Source: Athripsodes cinereus
Lineage: Eukaryota > Arthropoda > Insecta > Trichoptera > Leptoceridae
Length of the DNA stretch: 64,000 bases
Reading direction: 5' to 3'
Assembly: GCA_947579605.1 (NCBI GenBank)
Contig: OX388322.1
Location: 4,340,001-4,404,000 of the forward strand
The notes beneath the pieces are model-generated. The model was given only the letters and a program-made list of their open reading frames with translations. It had not been told where the DNA came from and searched no databases. This document shows, piece after piece, positions 31,756-42,868 of the stretch. The translations under genes and the position numbers were made by a program. The stretch's first letter is position 1; each line of letters starts with the position of its first letter.

Positions 31756-32360
31756 TATACTCTCACGCCGTGTCCCAGGTGGGGTAGGCAGAGAGAACGG
31801 AACGCCATATAGATCTATCCTTCTTTCGCTTCCTCTACATTCATCCAGTTTCTCATACATGCACGCCAATTTCTCTTAGGTACCCAACAACCGGCCGTCC
31901 TTTAGAATTACACCCCCTTTTTCAGATAAATACACCCTCTTCGTCATCCTTTCATCGTGCATTCTCTCAATATGTCTAAACCATCGTAGCTTGTTTACAC
32001 GCATTCCGTCCACAACACTCCTGTCACATCCGCTCATTCTCCTGATATCCTCATTCTTAACTCTATCACGCAGCGTTTTACTGACTATTCTTCTCAGAGA
32101 TCGCATCTCAAATTCATTTCGTCGGTAGCCTGGAGGTAGATTCTCGGCCTCGTGAACAAGGGGTCCGTGGTTCGATACCAGGTGCCGGCAAACTCCCCTT
32201 TCACGACACAAGCTTTTAGTAGCTTACTGTGAAAGGTGTATAAGGTTGTGTTTGGGTTTATAACAAAAACCCAGATATATCTTTTTTTTGAAAAAAAAAA
32301 TAAAATTATTTCACTTTCGTCCTTTTTCAACCACGTGCAAGTTTCGCTTGCATACGTAAA
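31756..32360 (-). pseudogene. Non-LTR RT family A copy split by a SINE
   Basis: The 3' half (31756-32118) encodes RIVSKTLRDRVKNEDIRRMS, VVDGMRVNKLRWFRHIERM and the family 3' end. The continuation (KKDESE, TW) is found at 32305-32360 beyond an inserted SINE-A. A deletion near 31880-31900 removes the GRPR segment. Confidence 0.85.
32119..32304 (+). repeat. SINE-A copy inserted in an RT gene
   Basis: tRNA-like head with A-box TAGCCTGGAGG (32126-32136) and perfect B-box GGTTCGATACC (32169-32179). The body is AACTCCCCTTTCACGACACA, AGCTTTTAGTAGCTTACTGT and GTGTATAAGGTTGTGTTTGG, with end CCCAGATATATCTTTTTTTT and an A-rich tail. Flanking AAATTCATTT and AAATTATTT suggest a ~9-bp target duplication. 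Other copies are at 38662, 48279, 52908, 57674 and 61600. Confidence 0.85.
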
Positions 32361-32737
32361 TAAGCAGGCACTCCCTTTTATTTCTGAGTAAGGATTGGAG
32401 TTAAAAGATGAGATAAATTAAGCCTATGTGAGGTTAACAATACAATATTCAATGATGAGTATTTTATTTAATATCTACTAAGCGAAGATGTTCTTAGTTA
32501 TAATTTAGCCAAAGGTAGATCGTAAACGTTTCATTTTGGATTATAATTATTACTGTTGATGCTATTTTGATAGCTTTCATTTACAAGACATGCGCGATAA
32601 AGTAGCCGATGGGTTTTGCAAGATTTTTACGAGTGTTTCTCACACGATTTGTGTTAAATTATCTTATTTCTAACCATAAATAAAGTAGATATTAGAGAAA
32701 TGATATATTATTATTGGAGATCATCAAAATGTAATTG

Positions 32738-33737
32738 TGTTAGAGCAGGGGTGGGCAAACTCATACCATCGACAATCTACAAACAATACAATATTGGAAG
32801 ACAAGCGATCGACTCATAAGCAAAAAAAAGACCTCAGACTCCCAGAATTTGATGATTTCCCTTACTTTATGGAAATAAACACAAAATGTTTTGAGTTTTA
32901 CTATATTTCATAATAAGCACCGTAATCTGGTTAGACTTTGTCAAACTTAACTAAATTCGAAAAAAAACTGACTTTGACAATAAAAAGACAAGTACACTAG
33001 AAGAAAATAGATTGACAATAAATTTGCAAACTAGAAGAAATTAGTTTGACAATGTCTTTGTAAGTCAAAACCAGGTAATTGTACCTGTTATTAAATAAAG
33101 TTACTCAAACAGTTTGTGTTTATTTCCATAAATTATTATAGTCTTACAAAATAAATGTCAACTCAATCAATAGATTTCCTTCACACTCTGAATTTCTATC
33201 CCCTGTCGCCAGATTTCTAAAAAGAAAAAGGAATATGAAATTTTTTTATATCCTTAGTTTTGTTAAATATTCATTCAAGTTTTTCAAAAGTGTAGACCAT
33301 TTTTTAGGTTTCAGGTTCTAGATTTTGATTAGTTCCCTCACAAAACAGACCAAAATTTGGTATCTGTTTCTCTGGGTTTGAGGTGTATATCTGGAATAAT
33401 CTGGATCACCTTTTTTACGATACGCTTCAAAAATTAATATCCGTTACTCTGGGATTGAGGTGTATTAGAAGTTGGAAGACATCGCATTTTAGCGATAAAC
33501 TCGCCATCTGTACATTGAATTGTATAACTGATATTTACATGACACTGTTTTATTTTGTAATATTGTAACCAATGTACAGTAAAGAATAAAATAAATAAAT
33601 AAATAAATAAATATCTGGAACAAAATGCATAATCTTCTTATGATACGGTTGTTAATGTATGCCTCCGATCGTCTCTAGAACCGATTGCGATGGATCGAAC
33701 GATCGCGATCGACTGTTTGCCCTCCCCTGTGTTAAAG
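32738..33737. mobile_element. hAT-type element with nested LINE tail
   Basis: The element spans 32746-33729. It begins CAGGGGTGGGCAAACTC and ends GTTTGCCCTCCCCTG, 15-bp inverted repeats with one mismatch. Flanks TGTTAGAG and TGTTAAAG form an 8-bp target duplication with one mismatch. It is 984 bp with no transposase ORF. About 150 bp (33455-33612) is an inserted R6 LINE tail. Confidence 0.8.
33455..33612 (+). repeat. LINE 3'-end repeat R6 with (AAAT)n tail
   Basis: GAAGACATCGCATTTTAGCG, ATAAACTCGCCATCTGTACA and AACCAATGTACAGTAAAGAA, then (AAAT)n to 33612. Inserted inside the hAT element, hence younger than it. Confidence 0.65.
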
Positions 33738-33739
33738 TA

Positions 33740-35990
33740 TTATAGATCACGATTTGTGGTGTCAACATTTTAACTATGATTTTATCAATGTTTTGCTCTA
33801 TATTTGATAGATCAAAATCTAGATTGATTCTTTATAAGGTTATGAGTGCCAAAGCCATAGAATACTTTTTACTGACGTGTGCGTAGGTGTATTCATCTAC
33901 TTTGTAGGGTATAATTAAATCTTAAAATGGTCATGATTTCAATTTTAAATTAAAGGCGGTCAAAAACCTGATGAGATTCGAAGAAAAATTGGTAACGCAA
34001 CCAATATGATTTCATATCAATCAGTCGTAAACTAGCGTAGGCTCAAAAGACATGTTAATATATCCCTTGAGTCCCTCGTTGTAGATGCTTTTATAAAAGT
34101 ATGTTACTGTTGATAGAAAATACGTTTTGAACATTACTATTACTATTTTCAATATGTCACAAACTGTTACTCAGGATTTTCTCCCGGTATTCTTCACACG
34201 GGCACATGTGCCAAGTGTAACTTGTTTCTGTGTCAGTATTATCAATTTTTGTGTTGGTTCGTCAATTTATCTGTGTCATTTATTATTATTATTGTAATTA
34301 TTAAAATGACACCATATTCTACATGGACCATTACAGCCTTCGGCCAATGCGATCTCAGAGAAAACAAACATTTACAATAATGTTTCCACTTTCCCTACAA
34401 ATTCATCGTATGTTATATGGAAAATGTCCACATTCTGGGAAATGTTACTGAACAAGCGAATTGTCTTAGCTATTGGTGACTCTGTGAGAATGTTTGTCGA
34501 CGAACTAAAAAAATAATTACTCAAAAAGTTGTCCTCAGATCAATGACCATGATTTTTATTCTGCAATGCATCTTAAAGAAGATAAAAATCTTTGCGTGAG
34601 CAATGACTAACGTGTTGTGTATATTAAATTCTGTTTAATAATGCACAAATAATGTCTTTACTTATTTGCTTCAACTAACCTTCAATTCTACGACTTCCGT
34701 CTGAGAGTTCCGTCAAGAGTTCAAAAGCATATTATTGTCAATTGTCTGTTGGCTTTATGTCGTAGTCCTATAAATAGCGCCTGCATGTGACTCATAGTTG
34801 AATACGTTCAAGTTCCATTTAAAGCCCTTTTCATAACCCAGTAATTTGCTACTTAACAGTCTTACAGACATTTTTTGTATTTATCCATTAGATAACACAA
34901 TGTTCCGTGAAGTACTAAGCAAAGAATTGGTCCCTCAATATTTACCATATATGTTTCTGAATGTCCTGAATGGTTGAGATCATTGAAGTGTCTAGCATTA
35001 AGTTTTTCCTATCCCAAAATTCTAACAAAATAATTATATTGTTTATTCGTGGACCTACTGTTTCGTCATTTAAATTTAATGGGGTACGATTTTTGTCGGC
35101 CTGTATTATATTTTTTTTATAATAAAAAACAATTTTGTTTATATAACAAAATAAGAGATTCGATTTGATTACTATGTAAAGAGGAAATGTTAACGATTCC
35201 TCTTCCTCCTATAGTTCTAATCAGAGTAAACCTTTCTTATTATTAATTTAATATTATTTGTGTGAACAGCCTCCATGTTGACATTTTATCCAAGTGCAAG
35301 TAAATAAATTTTTTGCTTTATGCTCATAAATCTCTGTACTCGTATATACTTTGGTCAAAACATGATAATATTTTATTATTTTAATCCAAATTAGGACATC
35401 TTGATAAGAAGAATCTTTCAACATTTACAAACATGGAATCTCATTAACCTTCCTCAAGCTCAATGTAGTAATTCATTGTGATCACGTAGATTTTCGACCA
35501 AGTTCATAGTGAAATTAATATTTTCTGTGTACTGTCAGTAACTCACATACACCAAGTAGGTGAAGGTCACAGAGAGACGAACTGTCGAATCTCAAATTGG
35601 GGTAGCCACTGTGTAATATTGTTTTTTATTTTATTTTATTTCCAGAATCAAGGAGCTTAATTACAACATTTTTTAACCTAAATCTAAATTGACATTATTT
35701 GATTTTTTTATGATAAATGGATTAACTGTTCTGAATCAGTATGTAAATTGTACCCTTTATGCCAATAAAAAATAAAAAAAATCAGGATGGGTGGTGATTT
35801 CAGTCCTCCAAGTTGGACCACAAGCTTTCAGGTCGTCAGCTTTACTTTAAAAGTTAAGAAAATGCTTAAAAAGCCCTATGTTTCATACTTTGATTAATCA
35901 GACAATAATTTTAGATTAAGGCAACCTTGTGAGGTTGATGACAGGTCAAATGAATCACAGCTCTAGTAAGTTATTGAAGTACTACTACTA
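33740..35990. other. Long AT-rich stretch, little recognised
   Basis: 34310-34360 (CCATATTCTACATGGACC, ACAGCCTTCGGCCAATGCGA) repeats 26520-26560 (TTCTACTGGGACC, ACAGCCTTCGGCCAATGCGA), an unnamed interspersed repeat. 35640-35785 resembles a LINE 3' end (TTGTACCCTTTATGCCAATA, then A-rich). Nothing else could be supported. Confidence 0.4.
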
Positions 35991-35999
35991 CAATATTAT

Positions 36000-36045
36000 C
36001 CCATCACGGAATATCCCACAAGTGGGGTAGCCAACGGACCAACCA
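36000..36045 (-). repeat. Repeat family X, distal fragment
   Basis: CCATCACGGAATATCCCACA, AGTGGGGTAGCC and ACCAACCACATG. The proximal part is at 36253-36445, so the K3 LINE tail lies inside this copy. Confidence 0.6.
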
Positions 36046-36064
36046 CATGATGATGATTTTGGAT

Positions 36065-36252
36065 GAATTTATTTTATTTTTGACGCCGTTTAACAGTCCC
36101 TAGACTGTCTCAAGGGCGCCAGTGAAGAGTTCAGTTTTTTATTTACTTCTGAAGCTAGTGACTGTCCGACTATCTCTCAGTAGCATCGGTAGGCAATTCC
36201 ACATAACCGGTCCAACAACACCAAAGGCCCTCTCATAGAAGTTAGACTTACA
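36065..36252 (-). pseudogene. CR1-like RT C-terminal fragment (K3) inside family X
   Basis: The minus strand reads RAFGVVGPVMWNCLPMLLRD, SRTVTSFRS and KTELFTGALETV, then stop. R-x-F-x-VVGP-x-x-WN-x-LP is the CR1-like C terminus. It is essentially intact over its last ~50 codons and separates the two halves of a family X repeat, so it inserted after X. Confidence 0.8.
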
Positions 36253-36445
36253 CATGCAATATATTTATATGTGCAAGCTGTCCTCTCCACGCCGACAAAA
36301 AATTAAGACATTCAGGTTGGGTGGCATACCTCATCGCTGGTTTAAAGATGAAAAATGTCTTTATTTTTCGAATACCTGCCTTTAGTATGACGCTCGAAAA
36401 CTTGCAGAAAAGAGTGGAAAACCAAAAACTCACCAGGTACTTCAC
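36253..36445 (-). repeat. Repeat family X, proximal part
   Basis: ATGTGCAAGCTGTCCTCTCC, ACGCCGACAAAAAATTAAGA, CATTCAGGTTGGGTGGCATA, CCTCATCGCTGG, AACACTTGC-like and AGAGTGGAAAACC. Confidence 0.65.
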
Positions 36446-36659
36446 GGAAAATGCCGTGATGCCACAATGTTCGGTGTCTCTTTTCGTTCGGCAGATTCAC
36501 ACAGGACACTTATGGCACTGTTCATAATACCAGCGATGCACATACCACAGCCCTTTGACTGCGGCCCGCCAGCGAATTATATGTATAATACAAAAAAAAT
36601 TGACAATACCAGTGGTCAGATAATGTACCTATCGGATATTCGGTTAAAGTACCGGATAC

Positions 36660-36775
36660 TTAATCATCATCATCATCTCTGTCGGTCCCTCAATACTGAG
36701 GATCGTGACCATCATGCCTCGTTCTGTAAACCATCTGTCTCCATGTTGAGCGATTCTCCACCATGTGTAAGGCTC
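36660..36775 (-). pseudogene. Non-LTR RT family E C terminus
   Basis: The minus strand reads ENRSTWRQMVYRTRHDGHDP then QY-stop. It is followed (plus-strand left) by an (ATC)n tail at 36665-36676. Best-preserved end of this family here. Confidence 0.75.
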
Positions 36776-37314
36776 CGTGAAGTAATTGGAGTAAATATTC
36801 TTCTTAAAGAAAACTGAGGAATTTTTGAAATATTTCAAATTTATAAATGTACGTACACGCCGTTATTTGAGAGATTTCGATGTTTGGTCAAAACATAATA
36901 AGTGCCATTTCTTAGAAGTGATATTAAAATATTTGCAATTATTTTAAACTAGTTGTGGTTTTTTTTTTAAAAGTAGGTGGTTATATTTATATTACAATAA
37001 TTTTTATTGCATTCCAATCATGAATATTGATTATTGCATCATTTTATGTTTATGTACAGACTTGAAAAAAGCATACTTATTAAACGTGGGTAAGAGGCAG
37101 TGGCGTATCTTCCATACAAGCCGAAAAGTCGCCTTTTACCTGAGGTTTCCAAGCTTAAAAATGTATACATACCCTTCAAAATAGGATAGCCAGCGGAATA
37201 ACTTCATGTAATAAAAATGCATATAACACTTCGAGTCAATAACAGGTAAAACATTTACAATGGATGGTAAACTCCATCACTGAATTGAAGCTGCCTTAAA
37301 TGTGATGATTAACT

Positions 37315-37390
37315 AATACTTGCCTCTTACAGGTCACTCGAAAACAGACAGAAAAGAGTGGGAGACCTATTAATCACTGGGGACTCCTGA
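37315..37390 (-). repeat. Repeat family X, proximal end
   Basis: TTGCCTCTTACAGGTCACTC, GAAAACAGACAGAAAAGAGT and GGGAGACC. Confidence 0.5.
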
Positions 37391-37849
37391 GGGAAATTAA
37401 TATAAAAAATGCTTTATTAATAATAGTTACGTGCAGTTGTTCGCCATGAGTGAATTCGATGCGATGTACTCCGAAGTGTCATTTGAACCTAGCTACATGT
37501 TACTGAGCCATTTTAAATTTATGTACATATGTAGTTTGTTTCACCACACACATCGTATCTTATGGGGACTATTTTTTGTCTCGCTCAGGCATGCGATGCA
37601 TAAGAATTACACAGCGCTCTCTCTGTTTAACGACTTCATTTCTCTATGTAGAAGTAGGTACCTATATGCGAAATAACATGGGAAAATAAGCCTTGCTTAT
37701 CGTAATATTCTTACGATACATGATGAATGCACCGGCTCTCATCCAGTCAACAAAGAAAATCGTCGTTTATGACGTTCAGTTCTCGAATAGGTGACCATTC
37801 TGCAAAAAAATAAATGTTTTTTTTTGTGAAATAAAACCATTTTTTTCGT

Positions 37850-38175
37850 ATTATTTCTTCTTCATTTGTAAGTGCACTGTCAGGTCCCCGACGTTGGCGA
37901 TCACTCTGGCATAGGCCTCTCGGTCCTGCGCTATCTGGAATAACTCCTCCACACCGCTCATTCCAGTCCAATCATTCCAGGCCAGCCCCCCGACGTCCCT
38001 CTATCTTGACTGTCATAATCAAACGCAGAATGTGGTACTTTTCTCTACGCATTATATGCCCCAGATATGAGATCTTACGCATTTTGACATCCAACAGGAG
38101 TTCTCTGTCCATTCCAGCTCCAACCAACACCTCTACATTTGTGATCCTATCAATCCAATGAATTATATATCTAGT
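37850..38175 (-). pseudogene. Non-LTR RT family G, C-terminal fragment
   Basis: Minus frames together read VEVLVGAGMDRELLLDVKMR, then YLGHIMRREKYHIL, MTVKIEGRRG and, after a frameshift, GMSGVEELFQIAQDREAYAR, VIANV. YLGHIMR, IEGRRG and AQDREAYxxVIANV are standard landmarks of the end of insect endonuclease-reverse transcriptases. The copy at 49440-49790 belongs to the same general group. At least one frameshift is present. Confidence 0.8.
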
Positions 38176-38661
38176 ATTTATTTAATAACTTATTTATGCC
38201 TTTAAGCTATTGAGAGTGGACCTACCCAGTATGAAAACATCAGAAACGCCACTGACAGAAGGTATTATACTGTAATTTAGTTTTATCGGGTAAGTCACGA
38301 TCTATAAAAAAATGTAACACCAATTTTATTTCTGCATTTCTATTCAATACTAATTATATAATTTTTGCAACATTAAAATTAGAAAATTAAATAATATTTA
38401 TTTATATTTCCTAATGCCAATGCAATTTTAGGAAAATATTTTGACATTACAAAGTATATACTTTTGTGTAACTTTTACAGGTTTTATTTGTTTTTTGTAA
38501 TGCATATTTATTTGTTTTGAATACTTATATTTTTTTTGTTGGAAAGTACTTGCGTATATCAATGAATTGACACCTATACTTATGTTTGATTATTTTGAAA
38601 ATTTGCAAATATTATGTTTGTGAATGAATTAAAATATGTATAATGCTAATGTTCTTAATAT

Positions 38662-38843
38662 ATTTTTTTTTTTTATAAAAAGATATATCTGGGTTTTTGT
38701 TATAAACCCAAATACAACCATATACACCTTTCACAGTAAGCTAAAAGCTTGTGTCGTGAAAGGGGAGTTTGCCGGTACCTGGGATCGAACCACGGACCTC
38801 ATGTGCACGAGGCCGAGACTCTACCTCCAGGCTACCGACGAAC
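38662..38843 (-). repeat. SINE-A copy
   Basis: Full length in reverse: A/T-rich tail, AGATATATCTGGG, TACACCTTTCACAGTAAGCT, CTTGTGTCGTGAAAGGGGAG, B-box complement in GGGATCGAACC and A-box complement in CCTCCAGGCTA, ending GACGAAC. Confidence 0.85.
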
Positions 38844-38969
38844 TTTGGAATGAACTTTGCTTAATCTCTCAAATTATGTTTTGCCAATTATTCTGAATTA
38901 TTGTTATATATTATGATCAAGTAGGTATACTTTGTAATACAATGTAAAAAGCATGTAGGTATTTCATCG

Positions 38970-39120
38970 ACGTCTGAGTTTTCTCACACCCCCTCTTTCA
39001 GATAAATACAATCTCTTCATCATCCTTTCATCGTCCATTTGCTCCACATGTTCAAACCATCGCAACTTATTTATACACATTTTATCTACAAAACTTCTCT
39101 CACATCCAAATGTAGATACA
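38970..39120 (-). pseudogene. Non-LTR RT family A internal fragment
   Basis: A 65-codon minus frame: CERSFVDKMCINKLRWFEHV, EQMDDERMMKRLYLSERGGV and RKLRRR. Confidence 0.8.
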
Positions 39121-39149
39121 TGCATATGTTTTAAAAAAGACATTTTATA

Positions 39150-39240
39150 TCTTAAATTCAACGATGCGGTTTACCACCTACCTTGAATAAACTAAATTTT
39201 TGTTGCCACGAAGGCTTGCATGATTTATATACATGTTTAT
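39150..39240 (+). repeat. Repeat family X core
   Basis: TCTTAAATTCAACGATGCGG, TTTACCACCTACCTTGAATA and GAAGGCTTGCATGATTTATA. Confidence 0.55.
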
Positions 39241-39737
39241 TACACGTTTTTCAGAACGAACTGAGTTTTACTTTTCTTTTAGTAAGTGAAAATAACGACA
39301 AGTGTTCTTCCAGCAACACTGTTCCATATTCACAAATGACATCAAATTTTCATATTTTCTTAACTTTTCGACAAATAGTAGAAGCCTATTTTCTATTGTT
39401 TTTGTAATTTCTGCAGTGTTCTGGAAAAAAAGCAAGACTCCCACTTTTTACTGTAAGTTTCGAATATACTGCACTAAGAGGAATCGTTCGTAAGACATTC
39501 CGAATAAGACAACATGCTGCCCTTCATCAATCTTCGTCACCTGAACAGAGATGAAACATACTCGTGCATGACTACCGCCAACTCTGCATACTGCTGAAAC
39601 CTTAAGGCTGTAAAATTTTAATTTACAGTTATTTAAAAATGTAGAAGTTTTGACGGTTCCATTGACGGATAAAAGGATGGGTCTATTTGCAGACTGGTAA
39701 AATGCCTTCGAGAAATCACTTGTCAATCCGACATAGA

Positions 39738-40181
39738 TAAATTGTTTATATTTTATACTCACAGTTATTCTGTTTACATATTACGATAACCACATTACAA
39801 TTCTAATTATTCAATAAGACAGTCTACTGATATGCACGTGCGGTGATAAAATCTCGATATTGGCCATTATTCATATCGGCCAATGGCCATAACCAATATC
39901 CGAAATCTACATGCTATTACCATTAATTTGTTCATGTTTTTATTTTATTTTATTTAACATAAATTGTTTATATTTTATACTCACAGTTATTCTGTTTAAA
40001 TATTACGAAAACCACATTATAATTCTAATTATTCAATAAGACAGACTACTGATGTGCACGTGCGGTGATAAAATCTCGATATTGGCCATTATTTATATCG
40101 GACAATGGCCATAACCAATATCTGAAATCTACATACTATTATCATAAAATTGTTCATAGTTTATTTTATTTTATTTCGTCA
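39738..40181. repeat. Tandem duplication, unit ~222 bp
   Basis: 39738-39959 and 39960-40181 are the same sequence with about 5 percent difference. Landmarks: TTATACTCACAGTTATTCTG, GACAGTCTACTGATATGCAC/GACAGACTACTGATGTGCAC and GTGCGGTGATAAAATCTCGA. Each unit contains an imperfect palindrome (GATATTGGCCATTATT, GGCCATAACCAATATC). Confidence 0.85.
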
Positions 40182-40259
40182 ACAGTTATGACATAGTTGG
40201 TAATAACACAAAATACACACAACTTTGTTTCATCTGACAAAACCAGAGAAACGAAAATT

Positions 40260-40565
40260 CATCATCATCATCATCATCATCGCCCTCGACGCTCCTCTCG
40301 GGAGCACAGGGCAGAAACCAGCATCCTCCATTCAGAGCGTCTCTGTGCCAATTGCGTCACCTCTTTCCACGACATTCCTTGCGCTCTGATATCGTTGTCA
40401 TAGGAACGGTGTATTGTGAAAGAGTGACGCCCGGGCTGACGGAACCCCTGCGGATGGAAGAACAGTGCTCTTTTTGGCCAACTATCATTAGGCATTCTCA
40501 AAACATGTCCCAGCCAGGACCATCGTCTCTCCTGTATTACGGAGATTACAGGTCTCTGCTGGAAA
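40260..40565 (-). pseudogene. Non-LTR RT family C, C-terminal fragment
   Basis: The minus frame (74 codons to 40277) reads MRMPNDSWPKRALFFHPQGF, then FTIHRSYDNDIR and MSWKEVTQLAQRRSEWRMLV, SALCSREERRGR-stop. The HxLRMPxDxxPK and WKEVTQLAQxRxxWR segments are the post-palm C-terminal region. The 3' end runs into (GAT)n at 40262-40282. Relatives are at 23460 and 12985. Confidence 0.75.
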
Positions 40566-40599
40566 TGACAATTAATGTTATTTAATTCTTCTATCTTTT

Positions 40600-41240
40600 T
40601 GACATGCCGTCCGACAATAAAAAATCACTTTAAACAAAAAAACGAAATGGAACAAAATGAAATCATTCAAAAATTCAAAATAAAAATAATCCAGCTACTA
40701 AGGGAAGTTACCTACATAGGTACTTATTTTAAAATTAAAATAATTTAACAAGGTAACAACTTAGGTAAGTACCTAGGTACTTTCTTATACACAGTTAATC
40801 AATCAAACAGTTATTAAAATCAGCAAAGATAATTATTATTTAATCTGAAATAGCACTGTTGTTATGAATTTAAATTCAAATTCAAATAATGCACAAATTC
40901 ACAAACGTTATGCAACGTGTACCACAAAGACACCGAGGGCTTTTAGGAACGGATTGGCATTATCTTTTGTGAAACATAACACAGTGTTATTTCATATTTT
41001 AAATAATTTAAAATGAATGTTTCACAATATTAACACTGTTGTTGACTTTTAATATTCAGTTCACTTCAATTCAAAAGTTCAAATTCAACTATGGTATAAT
41101 GTTTCTTCTTCTTGTAATAGAAGAAAAAAGTTACTATGAAAGTTTTTTGCGATAACTTATATCATAGTTCACCATGGTTATGTTCTCAGTCTTCCTGAAA
41201 ATTAAGACTCCGATTAGAAATCAAACGGATGTCTAGCAAA
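40600..41240. other. No feature recognised
   Basis: AT-rich with short direct repeats of GGTACCTA type; no copy or coding signal. Confidence 0.4.
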
Positions 41241-41324
41241 TTATTATCCTATATGTGGCCCACAAGGCGCGTTCGCGAATATGTGAATTATTTGTGGAGA
41301 TAATCATCTTATTTAATCCAACAA

Positions 41325-41640
41325 TACTGGGAAAATTTCAATATATATGTTCTCGATTCAAATGGACGTTCTCGGTATCACGGTTTTTTTATCAGCCTCA
41401 AAGCAGAACAAACATATTCTCCCCAGTGGGAAGGGCTAGTCAAATGTTTAATGGTCTGGCTGGAGAAGTTGATATCTTTAACGTGACGTATGTAGAATTT
41501 ATATGAAAAATTGAGGATATGTTGTAGTTGTGTTGTCGTTTGGATATCGTTTAAGGTTTTCTTCTGGAATCGTATTGGCCTTCAGCTGTAATGATCCTTT
41601 TAAAAATCGTCTTATTGTCAGTAATAATAATAATAATCTG
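41325..41640 (+). repeat. Repeat R5 with (TAA)n tail
   Basis: TTCAATATATATGTTCTCGA, CAGCCTCAAAGCAGAACAAA, TAATGGTCTGGCTGGAGAAG and AATCGTCTTATTGTCAGTAA then (TAA)n. About 85 percent like 7876-8200 by eye. Confidence 0.7.
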
Positions 41641-41999
41641 CTTGCCACGAAAATAAAGAAACCATATTTTAAGAACACAAATATTTCAAATATCTCATTT
41701 TGGCATATTTCGGTCTTTGCGATTGTGGTTCGGGTAATGGCCATTTTTAACGGACAAAATATGATCATGTGTACATCATACTCATTAAAACTTGCTACAG
41801 AATTCGTGATTGGGTTCAGTGCAAATATTATCATGTTTAATATTATAATTCAAAAAGCCTATCAAATTATATTATTATGTTATGATATAATAATTCAATT
41901 CGTTACATGTAGATTAATAATTAATTTTAAACCTCTTTTTATATATGTCATTAAACGAAATAATAGCTCCATATTATTTCGTGTATTCGGTAATGAAAT

Positions 42000-42118
42000 T
42001 TGCTATCCATTCTAAATATCTCATTATTTTATGGCACGGAGAGGGAGATCACCATCTTTTGTTCATGCATTTATTCTGCTGACTACCCTACTTGTGGAAA
42101 ATTACATGATGGTTTAGT
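42000..42118 (+). repeat. Repeat family X, decayed copy
   Basis: ATTCTAAATATCTCATTATT, GGCACGGAGAGGGAG and TCTGCTGACTACCCTACTTG, then CATGATGGTTTA. Confidence 0.45.
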
Positions 42119-42289
42119 TTAGATAGATACCCCTAGATCCAATTAACTTTTTTCAACAAATTTATCGACTCCATAGATCTCAATATTGACTCAATACTTA
42201 CATTACTTTTCGGGTTCGAACTTCAGACTTTGCCACTCCAGCATGCAGCAACGTTTATCGCTTTGTCATTTGCCATCTTTAGATCATTC

Positions 42290-42600
42290 TTATTATATGC
42301 ATTCCGCATCAGTGGGCATTGCAATAAGTAGGAATCTCTCTGCACTTTCCTCCCCATCCAAAAAGCCCCACCTCTGCTGGTTACTTTTGCACCTAATCAC
42401 CCCAAACTTTAGTCTGTTCAGTGTCTTCCACTTGGGGAAGCTCGGACTATGCACGGTGTTTGTGTTTTCGGATAGCATAATCCATGCGTTGTTGTCAAAT
42501 TCCTGCCACCACAATTGCTCTCTATGCTTTGCTGAAGAAGTTGTAAGATCATTTGTGACCTTACGAAAGCTTTTTCTCGATCTTAGTTTTGTCGACTTCC
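42290..42600 (-). pseudogene. Possible BEL/Pao-type pol fragment
   Basis: A minus frame (73 codons) contains SFPKWKTLNRLKFGVIRCKS, NQQRWGFLDGEESAERFLL. This parallels the FPRW-LN-IPRW and E-x-HGF-x-DASE-x-A junction into the RNase H domain of BEL/Pao LTR retrotransposons, with substitutions at key places. Upstream ~30 codons add REQLWWQEFDNNAWIML. It is a short degraded piece; the assignment rests on the pattern alone. Confidence 0.4.
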
Positions 42601-42719
42601 GAAACTAAACCTCAAAGATAGAGATATATCCTAGAATGTCTGTCCAGTAAATTTATAAACAGAACTGCAGTACGTACCAACAACAATTTAAGTATTGGCT
42701 ATTTTGAATGAGGCATATT

Positions 42720-42790
42720 TATTTTATTTATTTATATTTATTTTAGAAATATATACGGCAAGAAGCCTTTTACATGTTGACATAAATTTT
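42720..42790 (-). repeat. LINE 3'-end repeat R7
   Basis: (TTTA)n run, then ATACGGCAAGAAGCCTTTTA and CATGTTGACAT. Confidence 0.6.
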
Positions 42791-42868
42791 TAAAATATAA
42801 AAAGGTAACAACGACATTACCATAGGTATAAAATTACGTAGTGTCTAATGATCAAACAGTAACCAGAG

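Noticed and set aside
40262..40282. (ATC)n run as a CRISPR-like or regulatory array
   Set aside because: A microsatellite tail of an RT remnant; no spacers.
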